Part shown: in pieces, positions 62,386 to 64,000 of the stretch
How the letters are laid out: every line of letters starts with the position of its first letter
How positions within the stretch are numbered: position 1 is the stretch's first letter
Origin: Sporomusa termitida
GTDB lineage: Bacteria; Bacillota; Negativicutes; Sporomusales; Sporomusaceae
Direction of reading: 5' to 3'
Length of the DNA: 64,000 nucleotides
NCBI RefSeq assembly: GCF_007641255.1
Contig: NZ_CP036259.1
Span: 310,001 to 374,000 of the forward strand
Notes under the pieces: model-generated
Told to the model about the DNA's origin: nothing
Database searches by the model: none
The model's input: the letters and a program-made list of their open reading frames with translations, nothing else
Made by a program: the position numbers and the translations under genes

Positions 62386-63999
62386 ATGGTAATTATTTTT
62401 ACAAATGTCGAGCGGCAATGGACCATGCTGCAGCAGGCCGGCCGGTATCTCGCCGATCGTAACCTGCTGTTGGCAGAGATCCGGATTTTTTTCTTCAATG
62501 ACCATGTTGCCTGGTCGCAACACTATGCAGCCTTGCTGAAAAAAAGCGACACCGTTATTTTCCTGTGGCAGGGGCCGGTTTACGAATGTGAGCTGTCGGC
62601 AAAGGCCTTTCAATTGTTAGACAGTGAAAATAGGTGTTTATATGCCTTTATGTCGACTGCCGACAGTACCGCAGACCGCATTAATGGCTTTAGGGCTGAG
62701 GAAATAAAGCAAATCCGCGATTATATCCTGTTTAGCGGCAGCAGCAACTATCAAAACCTTTTATTATGGCTGAACCATAAAACCGGCCGGGAAGCGTGCG
62801 CCTATCAGCCGCCGCAGGCGCTTGCCTGGCAGGGGCTCTATCAGCCTCAGGCCAGGGAAAAAGATGGCCTGCTGTCCACAGCGGAGTATGTGAACGCATT
62901 TTGCCGCCAAAACCGCCCGCTTGTCGGCATTCTATTTTCCCGTGAGTCCTGGATATGGCAGGATACAGCCTATATTGACGCCATCATCAGCGAACTGGCC
63001 GGCCGGGGGCTGGCTGCGCTGCCTGTATTCGGGTTGTGGGAGGATAATCAGGAACTGGCGGCGGCGGGGATAAGCAGGGCAGTAGAGAAGTTTTTTTATC
63101 GGCAGCATGAGGTTATTATTGCCGCTGTAATCAATACCTTTAAGGTCAGCCTGACAACAAGCAGGCAGAACCAGACCGGCTTTTTAGCCAAGCTGAATGT
63201 GCCTGTTATCCAGGCCTATAATCTACTGCGCTCCCAGGCGGAGTGGCAGGCTGGTTTTGTCGGCCTGAACCCGGTTGAGCTGTCAGTCAATATTGTGCAG
63301 CCCGAATTTGACGGTATTATTCATGGCGGGGTGGTTTCCAGTAAAGAAGCCGGCAGCTATGGTGAGTCCCGGTATCTGCCTGTGCAGGAACGGGTAACGG
63401 CGCTGGCCGGCAAGGTGGAAAAATGGGCTAAACTGCGGTATTCGGATAATGCCCGCAAAAAGGTCGCCATCATTTTTCACAATTATCCACCGACCAATGC
63501 CAATATCGGCAATGCCCAGGGCCTCGATTCCCCGGCCAGCGTGGCTGCTTTACTACAGGCAATGGCGGCAAACGGGTATCGTATTGATACCCTGCCGGCC
63601 AGCGGCTGTGAGCTTATGGCAGACTTAGTGGCCGGAGTTACCAATGACCGGCGGTTTCTGACCGATGAACAACTACAGCGCGTGGCCGGCAAGGTGAGAC
63701 AGGATGATTATAGGAACTGGTTTGCCGGTCTGGCGCCGGCGACCAGGGATGAGTTGATCCGCGAGTGGGGATTGCCGCCCGGTGATGTGTTTTTTGCCAA
63801 GGACAGCCTGCTCGTGCCGGGAAAGATCAATGGCAATATTCTGATTACGGTGCAGCCGCCGCGGGGGTTTGGTGAGGATGCCGGCAAGATTCTGCACTCC
63901 CCGACCTGTCCGCCGCCGCATCATTATTTTGCTTTTTATACCTGGATACGGGACGTGTGGCAGGCCGATGCGGTTATCCATGTGGGGACGCATGGCTCG
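62386..63999 (+). CDS. cobN: CobN-like cobaltochelatase large subunit 2 (partial, 3' truncated by window)
   Basis: ATG 62386, with AAAGGAGTTGGGG upstream, opens a frame of 538 codons without a stop to the window edge. It begins MVIIFTNVERQWTMLQQAGR and contains the CobN blocks FHNYPPTNANIGNAQGLDSPASVAALLQAM, TNDRRFLTDEQLQRVAGKV, ITVQPPRGFGEDAGK and, at the edge, ADAVIHVGTHGS. It is clearly paralogous to the gene at 48372-52088 but diverged over its N-terminal 250 residues. Function as for the first copy. Confidence 0.9.
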   Translation, partial: MVIIFTNVERQWTMLQQAGRYLADRNLLLAEIRIFFFNDHVAWSQHYAALLKKSDTVIFLWQGPVYECELSAKAFQLLDSENRCLYAFMSTADSTADRINGFRAEEIKQIRDYILFSGSSNYQNLLLWLNHKTGREACAYQPPQALAWQGLYQPQAREKDGLLSTAEYVNAFCRQNRPLVGILFSRESWIWQDTAYIDAIISELAGRGLAALPVFGLWEDNQELAAAGISRAVEKFFYRQHEVIIAAVINTFKVSLTTSRQNQTGFLAKLNVPVIQAYNLLRSQAEWQAGFVGLNPVELSVNIVQPEFDGIIHGGVVSSKEAGSYGESRYLPVQERVTALAGKVEKWAKLRYSDNARKKVAIIFHNYPPTNANIGNAQGLDSPASVAALLQAMAANGYRIDTLPASGCELMADLVAGVTNDRRFLTDEQLQRVAGKVRQDDYRNWFAGLAPATRDELIREWGLPPGDVFFAKDSLLVPGKINGNILITVQPPRGFGEDAGKILHSPTCPPPHHYFAFYTWIRDVWQADAVIHVGTHGS

Positions 64000-64000
64000 C

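Noticed and set aside
1-64000. CRISPR arrays, tRNA or rRNA genes, prophage or conjugative elements
   Set aside because: No regularly spaced repeats, cloverleaf patterns, rRNA motifs, integrases or phage structural genes were seen on either strand.

Overview
The window looks like chromosome of an anaerobic, spore-former-related, diderm Firmicute (Negativicutes, Sporomusaceae-like). Evidence: Firmicute-style strong Shine-Dalgarno sites and frequent GTG/TTG starts, combined with outer-membrane functions (TolC, ExbB/ExbD/TonB, periplasmic adaptors), four cobalamin riboswitches and anaerobic chelatase genes. The genus is inference; no rRNA marker is present.

Region 1 (1-16500) is a catabolic locus for hydroxy or sugar acids. 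It holds two LarA-type nickel racemase/epimerase homologues, a cupin-PocR-LytS-like histidine kinase with a YesN/AraC response regulator, a DapA-family aldolase, an IclR regulator, an acetaldehyde dehydrogenase/4-hydroxy-2-oxovalerate aldolase pair (MhpF/MhpE type), two IlvD/Edd-family dehydratases, an MFS carboxylate transporter and an SDR broken by a one-base frameshift. Epimerisation, dehydration, aldol cleavage and capture of acetaldehyde as acetyl-CoA form a plausible pathway. A near-identical 19-nt site before iclR and before mhpF is a candidate IclR operator.

Region 2 (16800-28530) has a MacAB-TolC-like tripartite efflux operon, then a sigma-54 activator with a PrpR-type sensor domain facing a well-formed -24/-12 promoter. 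That promoter drives a GlcD-like flavoprotein, a GlcF-like iron-sulfur protein, a MatC-like permease and a TIM-barrel isomerase.

Region 3 (28540-32520) is an iron-regulated operon: promoter with Fur box, early terminator hairpin, membrane GGDEF diguanylate cyclase, an HD-GYP protein carrying a C-terminal FeoA domain, and FeoB. It physically links cyclic-di-GMP turnover to ferrous iron uptake and is the most unusual architecture in the window.

Region 4 (32700-41000) is mixed: CPA2 antiporter, FAD-dependent dehydrogenase, RsbW-like ATPase, truncated YbjQ remnant, methyltransferases (two paralogous), FmdE-like protein and a DUF3842 protein.

Region 5 (41200-64000) is a B12 regulon. Riboswitch 1 precedes an HD-GYP/PAS/GAF/GGDEF protein; riboswitch 2 precedes an exported CbiK cobaltochelatase; riboswitch 3 precedes a 61-codon small ORF, a TIM-barrel protein, BtuF, CobN, a radical SAM/SPASM protein, a nitrilase-family hydrolase, CbiZ, ChlI-like and ChlD-like AAA subunits, and ExbB-ExbD-TonB; riboswitch 4 precedes a second BtuF, BtuC and a second CobN that runs off the window. 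Together these suggest corrinoid import, amide-bond remodelling and a CobN/ChlI/ChlD chelatase-like machine under B12 control, with cyclic-di-GMP signalling also tied to B12 status.
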